64,000 bases of DNA, taken from positions 1 to 64,000 of the forward strand of contig JADNRX010000018.1 of assembly GCA_015501595.1 (NCBI GenBank), written 5' to 3'. The notes below the pieces were generated by a model. That model saw only the letters and a list, made by a program, of their open reading frames with translations, did no database searches and was not told where the DNA came from. The DNA is from Hymenopellis radicata. Its lineage: Eukaryota > Basidiomycota > Agaricomycetes > Agaricales > Physalacriaceae. The number at the start of each line of letters is the position of its first letter. Within the stretch, counting starts at the first letter, position 1. Of this stretch, positions 24,105 to 34,123 are shown piece by piece. A program made the position numbers and the translations under genes.

Positions 24105-24490
24105 TCGTCACCAATTGCTGTTATCGACGGGACCCACAATGACAGAGGAAATGGTGATGGACACCAAGTATGGGATGGTGCGAATACTGGACCCAACGGC
24201 GTTCGTGGCCTTGATGGCTTGGAAATAGAATGGCAGGTAGAAAATGGCACTGCGTGATGTTCAATCACTCAATCATCACCAAGTAAGAATAGAAAGGGCG
24301 ACGTACACAAACATGCCCATGCTGAACAGCGCCGTGTACAGAGCGCTGACGAGCACGGTTCGCTGTTTGAAGATGGCGGGCGGGATCGTGGCATACGGTC
24401 CCCTCTTGAATTGGATCGCGATGAAGATGGCGATGATCAGCCCAAAGCCGATGAACAGGTCAATAACGCGAGAGCGAGGAAGAGACAGGT
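24105..24490 (-). pseudogene. MFS transporter (DHA2-type) fragment with an intron
   Basis: The minus-strand exon reads VIDLFIGFGLIIAIFIAIQF, then KRGPYATIPPAIFKQRTVLV and ALYTALFSMGMFV. It ends at a GTACGT donor; after a 57-nt intron ending CACGCAG it continues AIFYLPFYFQAIKA and GSSIRTIPYLVSITISSVIV. This is the transmembrane 8-10 part of a 14-helix multidrug-efflux MFS protein (IPP.IFKQR and YLPFYFQ signatures). The rest of the gene is absent or unreadable, so it is a fragment within the hAT-like element. The intron is retained, which argues for DNA-level capture rather than retro-copying. Confidence 0.75.
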
Positions 24491-24639
24491 GACGCTTGGG
24501 TGACGCCGCTGATGAGGAAGAACGCTCGGAGCAGATCGATCTGTGCTATGTTTTCCTTCAATATGAGAACGTCTTCCGCTTCGGCGACTTGAAGAAGACG
24601 CGCCGACACCAGCGATGGCGCCCCACCAGAGCCGTAGAT

Positions 24640-25850
24640 ATTACAGGGCTTACGCAGCCCACAGTCGTTACTGCAGTCGATGAGCGGTTTGAAGTCGCAT
24701 CCGTGGTGAATCCTTATCGATGCTGGGCTTGGACCAGCCCATTGAGTTGCGCGTTCTTGAGTGCTTTCTGGCAGAAAACCGAGTTACGAGGGGTGGGAGG
24801 ATTTGTCGTGAAGTTCTAGAGCGTGCGGCCTTGCCAGGGCTTACGCGTCTCGTTGCCGTGGTGAAATCGAGTCCTCGAATTGTCGTGTGCTGCCTTACTG
24901 GACGCGTTGGGACCGTCGTCGTTGCCGAAGTCGTCGTGGCGGAGTAGGACATAAGGGCCTGTCCCAGGCCAGTTAGATTGAAAGGAAAAAGAGCAGGAAG
25001 AAATACGCACAGATTCTGCGACGCCAGCCAGCCTCATCCCAACTTCCGGGCTCAAACTCGACAGCGCGGGGCTAATCCAGCCTCTTGAATCCCGTCATCG
25101 TCTTCTTGAAGCGTTGCTGCTCCGTCCTGGAGGCTTACGCGACGACGTCGCTCGGCGGGAGGGCAGAACGCAAGAAAGTCGTCCTCACAGCTGCCGGAAG
25201 CCGTTCTCGCGTGTCATGGGTCTAGATAGAAAGGGAAAACAAAGAAAAGCACCACGAGAGGGCCCACGAAAAGTCCCAAGGCCGTAGCACCACACCTCGT
25301 TGTGGTGCTGTGGTGGGAGGAGGCAAGGCCGAACTTGATCTGATCGCTCTACGGTAAACGTCCAAGATCGCCGCTTCGGGTCAAGGTCAATGGCAGGAAT
25401 GGGCGACGAGAGCCTACATAGTGCACGAAAATTAGAATAAATTCAATGGAAAGCAAATGAAACAATACGCACCTCTAGCGCTGGACGCGTTCGCGACACC
25501 ATCCCCCCTGCAAAATCCACCCATTGCGTCGCTGGCGGGGCCCACGAAAATCCTGAGACCGCAACACCTCAACGAGGTGCTGCGGTGACACAGCCGCTTG
25601 AGGCTCGGCGGCGTCGTCTGAAAACGTCGTTGCTCCCGACTCTGCTCGTCGTAAGGTCGTTTCCAGTCACCACTGTTCGAAGCGGCGCCGCGGTCCAAAG
25701 AGCGACGAAAAGGAAAGCGAAGAGCGGAAAGAGAGCCGCGGGAATCCTAGGATGGGACGCCAGGACCTCGTTGAGGTGCTGGTGGTAAGAAGCAGAGAAA
25801 TGATCGAATTCGATCTCGGTCATGACGCGATCAGATAGCATCCTACCTCT
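24640..25850 (-). repeat. Cluster of diverged modules with CACCTC hairpins
   Basis: At least three module-like units lie on the minus strand. Landmarks are palindromes CACCTCAACGAGGTG (25564 region), AGCACCACACCTCGTTGTGGTGCT (25293 region, stem of about 9 bp) and AGCACCTCAACGAGGTCCT (25745-25785). Each is followed by GTGGGCC or a similar phrase, a CTTT-rich tract and GCGTAAGCC(T/C). GTGCGTATT donor-like sites recur between units. These resemble repeated exons of one family; no intact gene could be joined. Confidence 0.5.
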
Positions 25851-28620
25851 AACTACAATAGCACGTCAACGACTGGCTACACAGTTTGCCACTCTTCTCT
25901 TCTTCTCGTGAGCCTGTAATGGACGACAGACCTCGACGACTATCCATCTGGGTGCCGCATCCGGGTCGACGTTGCCCTTCGAGTCGGAGCATGACTTGAT
26001 TCTTTGTGTTATACACGAGCAACAGCTTCTTCTTGCCCTTCTTACCCCATGTCCGCGCCGTCGACAGTCACATCTTCCAAGTCGTTCACGCTTTCGAGGC
26101 TCTACCTATCCAAAGGAGACGTGCGTGCGCCATTTTTATTCACTCATATCGGCGCTGCTCTCTCAGATGCACAGATCAGCCGGATAGGTGTCTCGTCCCC
26201 TACAGGTCCGACAGCGTTCACCGACTTTCTCCCTGGGGAATGCACTATCCCTAAAGCCAGGTGAACTGAGACAGTTTTTTGGGGTGTATTTCGTCGACGT
26301 CCTACTGAGCAACGAGAGGTCCTTGCTCCGTTAAACAGTTCTATCAGGTGAGCTGTTCTTCCGCCTGTTAACTGGACTAATTATTGACATGCCACTAGAT
26401 GTTGACCGATGCATTCGTATAATCGACGCCAGATGTCGGAGACCTGGGCCATAGGAGTCTTTGGAGCCTACTTAAATCCGGAGCAGAACGATGGGACACT
26501 TTCATTTGTTGACTACTACTATCCTGGCAGTGTAACCCTTACAATGCACGCCATTTTATTCACTTGCGTCATCTCCCGCTTCAGCACCTGGTCCTTTGGC
26601 AAAGCCAGGACATCGAGTCGCGAAGGCATACACTGTGGGAGACCGGACGATCATGCACCTCTGCGCAATTGCTCGGGCCTCATTGACTGGCATGAATTAT
26701 GAGCGAGCGCAACAAGCCATTGCGTTATCTGGTTCATCTCATTCAACGGTGAGATACAATTCAAGCTGAGGTCGAGTACATGATGGATATGGGAAACTCC
26801 CCATGTATCGAGTGCTTGCCTTGTATCACCATCACGGACTAGCACGACTTACTCTCTCACATACGGATATCATACAGAGGAGGAACAGACTTGCCTCTGT
26901 CCTTTGTCACATTCATTCTCCAGCATTATGTTTTCAAGTAGATTTAGAAAATTTGTCCAAGTCCATTTGCCGGCTGGCGGAAATGATCACGTGAATGTTG
27001 ACTTTACATTCGATGCCAGTTTCAAAGTCCGATCACTCGCTCTCTTCGTCTCCCCACGACAGCGCGCGACGCGGTAAGTCTTTCCCTCCTCATATATTCA
27101 CAGTGTCTTGATATTTTACTACGACTCGTGCAGGAGGCTGCTGACAGGCGCTGCAGGTGCGTCTGTAACTGTTGTAGCCGGTATCTGCCCTTTACTGACT
27201 GCACTTAGGACACGACAACAACAGGTTTTTTCAGTGCTACCGCGACTACGACATGATACCCAAGCGTGGGCCCATGGAGAGCCAGGCCGACCTTGAGCAG
27301 GGCTTTGTGGGCCCATGGTTGGGAGGTGGTGTTGTCGCTCATATCTAGGTATGCACAGTCAATTGCCTGTCGAGGTGATATTCATTCACATCTCCGCCGC
27401 CGACAACTGCCACCAAGGACACCGACTGAGCACGACAACGAAGGATTGCGCATGACGACGGCGTGGAAGACCCGGACGACCAGGATGCCCACTGAGCATG
27501 ACGGCGAGGATGTACGCGACGTGGACGACTGTATTGGATATTGCATTATCCTACGCCCTCCAAGCCATTTTGTATGTCGTTCTTGTTGCTTGCGATAGTC
27601 ACGCTCATTCTTCCCCTTTTTGTCAGGAATCGAGTCGGCCATTGCATAAGCCCAGATGGTGTGTTGGTTTATTCCTCGCTCTACTGCCTCATTTATATAC
27701 CCCAGTATAGATGCTGCCTCCACTGCGAGTTCAATCCCTGGATGCCTTTGCCGCCAGTCCCATATTGCAACAACGCGACAACCGTGGGATCTGGTATGTT
27801 GACGTTGCTGTGTCTGACTGTTTTGATGACTTTGACAGGCTCTAAGACTATAACCGACTGCGACAATACCGCGTTGTTTGACGTTGTTTGCGATGCGTCC
27901 CTGTTCCATTTAGCTTTGCGCCTGCGGAGCGAGGCGACGTTGTGGTTCGACAAGTGTGAGGAGGTCCTCGCTGTGTCGAAAATTAACACCCTCACCACAG
28001 TCAAACAGACGTCGCTCGGATCGGTCCTAGACCAAGCATGATGACAAGGACGCGACTGAGCATGAGGAAGAACCGAGCATGACGATGACCAGGAATCGCT
28101 GAGCACGACGGTGAGGACATGGACCGAGCGATGACATGTAGCCGCGGACTGAGCTCAATGAGCATACAATAAGAACCATGATGGCAAGTATGCTTCCTTC
28201 TGTGCACTGCACTCATGCGGTGTTGGCATTGCTACTAGGTCAACTCTTATAGACTATTTTAGTATTTCCATAATTGTAGACTGCATGTATATGTCTATTT
28301 TGAATGAGGCAGCTTATTTCTGACGTGTTATCTGCTTGTAATGCTGAACTGAGTTTGCTACGTGAAATGTGAGATCACTTCAGTTTCGTTGAAGTCTACT
28401 TATGTTATCTCAAGTCTGACTTGAAATCAAACTTAGATGCAACTTAAGACAGATCCTAGATAATTTAGAGTGACTGAAGTTGACTTCAAGTTAACTTGGG
28501 AATGCAAGCAGGTGTAGACTGTGTCCTGAGTTAAACTGGCTGAATCAGAGACTTCTAAGCTCTAGGTTAACCAGATTCTCTCTGGTTGACCATAGTGGAC
28601 CTAGGCTCAAGACCCATATT
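25851..28620. other. hAT-like element interior, no recognisable gene
   Basis: Overlapping frames on both strands at 27382-28041 are longer than chance would usually give, but I found no domain or splice chain to choose a strand. Related AAGTTAACTT-rich phrases appear near 23570-23690 and, inverted, near 28380-28530, hinting at another degraded element nested inside. Confidence 0.4.
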
Positions 28621-29173
28621 CCTTGATGCAAATGAGCAAATGGAATCAAACGGAATCAAAACGCACCAGTACGTGCGGCGTCGTCAGCAGACGCGCCGAG
28701 CCCGTATTCCCACCACCTTTGCTTTTCAAGCCTGCTCAGCGGCAGGACGGAGGCGTTGCCCATCATGCTGTGACCTTTGGACGGCCGTCGTCGTCGTCAT
28801 CTATCGTGTACTGCCCGCTCGGGGGCGCTTACGCGTCGATTCTGGGGCCGTTGCTAGGGCGTCGTGGCCCTAAACAACGGCCCTTCGAGTCGTCCTGGCC
28901 CGTTTGGGGCATCCAGCAGGTGTCGGGTGTTGTTGCTGCTGTCGTCGGGCAGCACGACAATCGTCGAGACGACTGCCCTGTCCTGAAGACGACGCCGAAA
29001 CGACATGAAGTCGATTCGCCAACCAAACGACATGAAGTCGATTTGGTTGCCAGACGCAATTTAAAATCGCGTCTGGCGGCGCTGCTAGACAGCGCGGCAG
29101 AGCTGGCGAGATATGAGGGAGGAGGAGAGGGAGGCAAGGTAGATGGTGGTGGTGGTCGAAGGAGAGATGGAGC

Positions 29174-29214
29174 CTTGATCGCTCGGGATCAATTACTGAT
29201 CCCGAGCGATCAAG
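29174..29214. repeat. Perfect 18-bp stem hairpin, 5-nt loop
   Basis: 29174-29191 (CTTGATCGCTCGGGATCA) is the exact reverse complement of 29197-29214, with the loop at 29192-29196. It lies just inside the right subterminal region of the 6.5-kb hAT-like element. Confidence 0.9.
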
Positions 29215-29227
29215 ATCTAATCTCATG

Positions 29228-29300
29228 CAGCACCCAGCGACCTCCCGACGTTGAATTTAAGAGTTGAATTTCTTAAATTCAACGTCGTCGTTGGGTGCTG
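29228..29300. repeat. Long imperfect hairpin next to hAT-like right end
   Basis: The inner perfect 16-bp arms are 29246-29261 and 29272-29287. Outer arms CAGCACCCAGCGAC (29228) and GTCGTTGGGTGCTG (ending 29300) pair with one mismatch. Together they form a stem of about 30 bp with a 10-nt loop and a small bulge. Confidence 0.85.
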
Positions 29301-29489
29301 AGGGTACGGATCGCGCACGGATCACTGCCACGGATATCCGTGCGCACCTCAGCCTGACCGTGACCCATGCCGCGATCCGGATCGCACGGATCGGATCGCG
29401 TTTTTCTGATCCGATCCGCGGATCGAGTCGGGGATAGGGTGGCGGATATCCGCCGATTTACCCGATCCGTGGCAGACTCTACCACTGTC

Positions 29490-29740
29490 TATTGTTCCAT
29501 CCTAGGTCTTTCCATTGTTCGTACAGCCACAGACTCTATATACATATACGCAGCCCTTGTAGATAGTTCCCCACTCTGTCCTCCTTTGTCTCCGTACTAC
29601 ACAGTCCCCTCTGTACTACGTCGAGCTAGCACAGCGTCCTCTACGCTTTATCATCTATCATTCTTATCGCATCTCTATTCTCCCGCTCCTCTAGTCGCGG
29701 CCCGAGCGGTCTTGTGCTCACGTGGTCACTGTTCTTGACA
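29490..29740 (+). repeat. 5' LTR, second part
   Basis: It resumes with TATTGTTCCATCCTAGG and ends GTTCTTGACA, matching the 3' LTR apart from single-base differences. It carries the TATA box and the proposed transcription start. Confidence 0.92.
29537..29582 (+). promoter_or_regulatory. LTR TATA box and proposed self-primer start
   Basis: A TATATACATATA box begins at 29537. ACTCTGTCCT at 29573-29582 lies 36 bp downstream, where a transcript would be expected to start. Those ten bases are the exact complement of the sequence just after the LTR (29743-29752), the arrangement known from Tf1/sushi self-priming retroelements. The start site itself is inferred. Confidence 0.6.
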
Positions 29741-29742
29741 TT

Positions 29743-29752
29743 AGGACAGAGT
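29743..29752 (+). other. Primer-binding site, self-priming type
   Basis: AGGACAGAGT starts two bases after the LTR end and is the reverse complement of ACTCTGTCCT in the LTR. There is no TGG start typical of a tRNA 3'-end PBS. Self-priming from the folded-back 5' end of the mRNA is the best reading. Confidence 0.65.
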
Positions 29753-30620
29753 CTACTACGCTCGCCCCGTGTATGTCCTGCACCGAGGACTCTTGCACTG
29801 CCGACTACGATCATCTCCCCGATTGCCCACGTCGTCCCCGAACTACTAAGCTTACCTTGAAGAAGGCATCTCCTGGTGAGAGAATCCTAGATAACCACGC
29901 CGCCTTCTGCTTGCACCTCCCCATAGTTGCACAATATCGGCAGTACCTGCGCCGAGATCAACGTGATCAACGTTCCCACCCATACCGTCGACCACCTCCT
30001 ACCTTCATCCCCGCCAAATACACCTCTGCATAAACTCCCTTCGTCACCACGTCTTTCTCAGCCCCGCAGTACGTCACTGCCGCTGATCTCACAGATCAAG
30101 ACCTCTCCCCACCTCTATTATCGGCACCAACAACCTACGCTATTTCGATATCAAGGGTGTCGGCAATCGAGAGATCAGATTCCATACCTCGACCAATCCC
30201 GACGAACGAGTAGGGTGGTACTACAGAGCGAACCCAGAAAAGTCTTATTTCATCGAACTCCATCATCTTCCCGATCCACCTAGTGACGACGAAGAGCAGG
30301 ATACCCAAGCTGAGTCTGCCCTTACACAGCAATTAGCCACTGCCCTAGCTCCCCTTGCAGCATCTGGACATCGCATAGGGCGATCCCCTGCTCTCTCTCG
30401 CATCACAACTCCCGTTGTAACCTCATCATTACCCCTTGCACCTGAACCCCCCATCGTCCATACACCGTTTGACGACGACGAAGACGACGAAAACCCCTCA
30501 GATAACGAGAACCCAGAATCTCCTGATCGCACTACCCGATCTCCTCCACCGTCTCCATCACCGCCCCCATCTCCATCGCCGTCACCACCACCCGCTGCTA
30601 TCGCTGTCATCCCTCGACCA

Positions 30621-31583
30621 ATGTCTCGCTCAGATCGCGGTAACAAACCCAAGCCCTTCAATGGCGACCGCGGCCAGTCGCGCCTCTTCATCCAAGAGCT
30701 CAACAATTTCCTCCGTCTCAACACTGCCAACTACACCACGGAGGCTGACAAAGTCTCCTTCTTCTTCACTTGCTTCGAACGAGAGACCACTGCAGGCGAG
30801 TGGGCCTCGAATGGAATGGAAGCCTACGACGAAGAGCAGCTCACCACGTTCACTGGTACGAAGGTCTGGAGTACGATCGCTAACTGCATCACCCAGTTCA
30901 ACAATGCCTTTGGTGCTCTTGACCCCACCACTGCTGCTCGCAATGACCTCGACTCTCTTCGTCAACGAGGAGACTTTGCGCGCATTGACGCGTTTATGAC
31001 CCGTTTCGAGACCCTGGCGATGAAGTCCAAGTACGAAGACGCCGCCCTCATCCACTTCTTTAAACAGGGCATTCGTCACGAACTTCGCACCATCATCGCC
31101 GATCAACACCCCCAGCCCACTACCCTTGCAGAGTGGAAGACTCGAGTTGTCAACCTGGAGAACTCCCGTGCCGCTTTGAGGGCCGAGTCGTCCACTCGGT
31201 ACTATCCTTCGCGCAACACCCAGTCCTCGCGCTCCAACAGCGCACCAGCCCAGGATATGGGTGTTCCTATGGATGTTGACGCGCAACGGCGTTCCTCAGG
31301 TGCAAATTCCAGCTCTGATAGACTTACGAGACTGACCCCAATGGAAAGAGAACGCCTTCGCCGCCAGGGCGCCTGCTTTAAATGCCGTCGACCTGGGCAC
31401 ATCTCTCGCGACTGCCCCGTCCGCGATCCAAGACCCAACTCCACCTCCCAATCAGCTGGGCGATCCATCCGCAGCACTGACGTAGCTGCTGCTGATACCC
31501 CAGTTGCATCCACATCGACGGCGCAACCCGGCGAAATTCGCGACACGATCAAGGAACTGAGCGATGCGTTTTTAACCGCATGA
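30621..31583 (+). CDS. gag: Gag polyprotein of the gypsy element
   Basis: The ATG at 30621 opens MSRSDRGNKPKPFNGDRGQS, followed by a Gag core (capsid-like helices: FFTCFERETTAGEWASNGM, FNNAFGALDPTTAARNDLD) and a single CCHC knuckle CFKCRRPGHISRDC near residue 253. The product binds and packages the element RNA in virus-like particles. The same frame is open far upstream of this ATG (through WYYRANPEKSYFIELHHLPD and an acidic Pro/Ser-rich stretch), so an authentic Gag probably begins earlier and has lost its start through frame changes around 29780-30150. The stop TGA (31581-31583) overlaps an ATG in the -1 frame (ATGA). Confidence 0.85.
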   Translation: MSRSDRGNKPKPFNGDRGQSRLFIQELNNFLRLNTANYTTEADKVSFFFTCFERETTAGEWASNGMEAYDEEQLTTFTGTKVWSTIANCITQFNNAFGALDPTTAARNDLDSLRQRGDFARIDAFMTRFETLAMKSKYEDAALIHFFKQGIRHELRTIIADQHPQPTTLAEWKTRVVNLENSRAALRAESSTRYYPSRNTQSSRSNSAPAQDMGVPMDVDAQRRSSGANSSSDRLTRLTPMERERLRRQGACFKCRRPGHISRDCPVRDPRPNSTSQSAGRSIRSTDVAAADTPVASTSTAQPGEIRDTIKELSDAFLTA

Positions 31584-31677
31584 GAGGGGCTCCGGGAGAA
31601 GAGAAGGCGGAGGCGGCCAATTATTTGAAAGATTTTGTTGCGCATTTGGATTTTTAGAGCACTCCCCCACTGCAACG

Positions 31678-33396
31678 TTGGGAGGAGTTGTACGATATAC
31701 TGCTGGAAGTGCCGGGCGAAATAAATTTTCGGTTTTGTCATCCCTTTGTGAGCGTATTCATCCCTCAGAACTGCGGATGTCAGCAATCACAAGAAACCGA
31801 CAGACACCCTCGCTCGTACTCCGAACCGAGTTCATCGGAAAACTATCCGGCAGGCAAATCGTTGCTCAAGCGCTCATTGACAGTGGCGCTGAAGGAATCA
31901 TTATTAACAACAAATTCGCTGAACGACACCACTTCACTCTTCTTCCCGTTCCCACTCCCTTCCCCGTTCGAAATGTTGATGGATCTGAGAATGTCATGGG
32001 CTATGTCACTCATTTTACTCTTCAACGTGCATGAATTTACAATCACGACCGCACAGCGCATCATGAAGAGGAGATTGAACTCTATGTCACCGACATTGGT
32101 GATCATGACATGATCCTAGGGACTGACTGGCTTGATGAACACAACCCCGAGATCGACTGGGCAGGTTCAGAGCTTCACTTTACACGGTGTCCGGCCTCTT
32201 GTATTCACCGGCCTGAGAAACCGGTCACCCATGTACGTGCCAAAGCTAAACAAACCCCTGTCATTGCTCACACCCAACCTCACGACCCTCGACTGCACCA
32301 CCGAGACTACGAAGTCAAGTGGAGCGACCCCATCCCAGGCGCGGTTGCTAAACCGGTACAGCGCCGTGCTGGAAGACGTTGTCCTGTTCGTGTTTTCAAC
32401 CATATCCAAGTACCTGTTGTCCTTTTCACCGAAGATGAAGAGGAGGAGCTGGATGTCGAACCAGTCTGGACGCAGGATGTCTTCGAACAGCATTACTACC
32501 ATGACGATTATCCCCGACCTGCCTCCAAACCACCTGATCCCACCGACGTCCATATCCGAGCCACATTCACGAACGCGCAGAAGTTAGCTGAAGCGGCTCA
32601 AGCGCAAGCTAAACTGGACAATCGTCCGCTCAAGGAGCGTGTTCCCTCCCCATATCATGCCTTTCTCACCATCTTTGACAAGCGAACCTCCGAACGACTA
32701 CCAGCGCATAGTTCTTGGGATCATGCCATCGATCTTAAACTGGACTTTGAGCCCAAGGCTTGCAAGACGTATCCTCTATCACCCGATGAGCAGCAGCAGC
32801 TGGACTCGTTCCTCGACAAGAACCTCAAGAAGGGGTATATCCGACCTTCGAAGTCGTCTATGGCGAGTCCTTTCTTCTTTGTTAAGAAAAAGGACGGATC
32901 ATTGCGCCCCGTACAGGATTATCGAGAACTCAATAAAGGCACTGTCAAGAACGAGTATCCCCTTCCGCTCATCCCAGAGCTTATCGACAAACTCAAAGGC
33001 GCGCGTATCTTCTCCAAGATCGACCTACGTTGGGGTTATAACAACGTGCGTATGAAGGAAGGAGACGAGTGGAAGGGAGCCTTCAAGACCAACCGAGGAC
33101 TCTTCGAGCCAACCGTCATGTTCTTCGGACTCATGAACTCTCCAGCGACCTTTCAGGCTATGATGAACAGCATTCTCAAGGATCTCATCGACTCCGGAAA
33201 AGTCGTCGTCTATATGGATGACATCTTGATCTTTACCGAGACGTTGGAAGAACATCGGCGCATCGTACGGAAAGTCTTAAAACGACTCCAGGAGCATGAC
33301 CTCTATGCGAAACCAGAGAAGTGCGTCTTTGAAGCTGAGTCCGTCGAGTTCTTGGGGCTTCATCTCTCACAACGCCCTCCGCATGGATCCCGTTAA
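31678..33396 (+). pseudogene. pol: Pol part 1: protease and reverse transcriptase, interrupted
   Basis: One reading frame covers an aspartic protease (ALIDSGAEGIIINNKFAERH, catalytic DSG) and, after a TGA at 32032-32034, the linker [20 protein letters not shown] and a full reverse-transcriptase core. RT landmarks are the [13 protein letters not shown] block, [33 protein letters not shown] and the catalytic YMDD near 33210. The TGA could be a former CGA. Near 33363-33370 the frame breaks in a CTCTC run; the other frame continues [15 protein letters not shown] up to the nested element at 33446. Replication function is therefore lost unless supplied in trans. Confidence 0.85.
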
Positions 33397-33445
33397 AGTG
33401 TCGGGCGTCTCTCAGTGGCCGACCCCAAGACGAGTCAAAGACGTA

Positions 33446-34121
33446 AGGTAGGCACAGTCCACAAGTGACTACATCACGTGATCAAAGCGTGACAGCACCT
33501 TCCCGCCCATACTACCCGACGACGGCGGGATATTTTCCCAAAGTAAAACCCAGGAAAGATGCCTTGCATCATATAGTATATGGTTTGGGCAGCAGATTTT
33601 CAATAGATATCTTCAATAAAATGTTTTATGACCATTTTCCTAAAAGTGTTTCTTTTTGCATTTCATTCACATTGACGGGTTCTTAAAAAATTCACCATAT
33701 ATTTTCGCGTTTCCTTATATGGTAAGAGCGGCGTCACGTGCATTCATGGCGGCAGCCCGAGTCGCGCTTCAAGAGGGCGGGATGAGAGTGGGCAGTCGGC
33801 GGTCAGTCAGCCGAACATGGCCAGATAAAGTTTTGCTACTTTTAGACATCTTACCGAACTCTCGGACTCTCGGACCTTGTCACTGTGGGTCCCTGGCTGG
33901 TCCCTAGACTGAGTTCACACCTGATTGCATACTTGCAGCCCGAAAGTGGCAAGGTGTGTGAACACAGGATTGAAGGAGACATGAATTGAGGTGAAAAGAA
34001 AGGTAGTTACAGGGTACATTATAATGCGCCACACTGCAATCCCCCTCAAAAAAATTTCGCGCCGTGACACATCACGATGTCACGCTCACGTGATGTGGTC
34101 AGTTGTGGACTGTGCCTACCT
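33446..34121. mobile_element. 676-bp TA-flanked element inside pol
   Basis: The left end AGGTAGGCACAGTCCACAAG and the right end (reverse complement AGGTAGGCACAGTCCACAAC) remain similar for about 38 bp, with three mismatches. TA flanks both sides (33444-33445 and 34122-34123). Removing the element and one TA restores an uninterrupted pol frame reading VKDVQAFLGFGNFYRRFI, which confirms the exact boundaries. The interior is AT-richer and has no domain-bearing frame. A TA duplication suggests a Tc1/mariner-type transposase acting in trans. Confidence 0.9.
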
Positions 34122-34123
34122 TA

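Larger units (their letters stand above)
22956..29481. mobile_element. 6.5-kb hAT-like element inserted in the 5' LTR
   Basis: The ends are TAGAGACTGCCACGAATCG and, reverse-complemented, TAGAGTCTGCCACGGATCG. They are flanked by the 8-bp duplication CCACTGTC (22948-22955 and 29482-29489). A TAGAG terminus and an 8-bp duplication fit the hAT superfamily. The outer 150-250 bp at both ends are packed with GATCCGATCCGCGGATC-type subterminal repeats, as expected for transposase binding. No intact hAT transposase (zinc-BED or dimerisation region) was found. Instead it carries gene fragments (FAD-monooxygenase-like and MFS transporter) and several module repeats, so it appears non-autonomous. Confidence 0.88.

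Noticed and set aside
27382..28041. Overlapping long frames on both strands
   Set aside because: No domain, no splice logic and no way to prefer one strand; inside a non-autonomous transposon.
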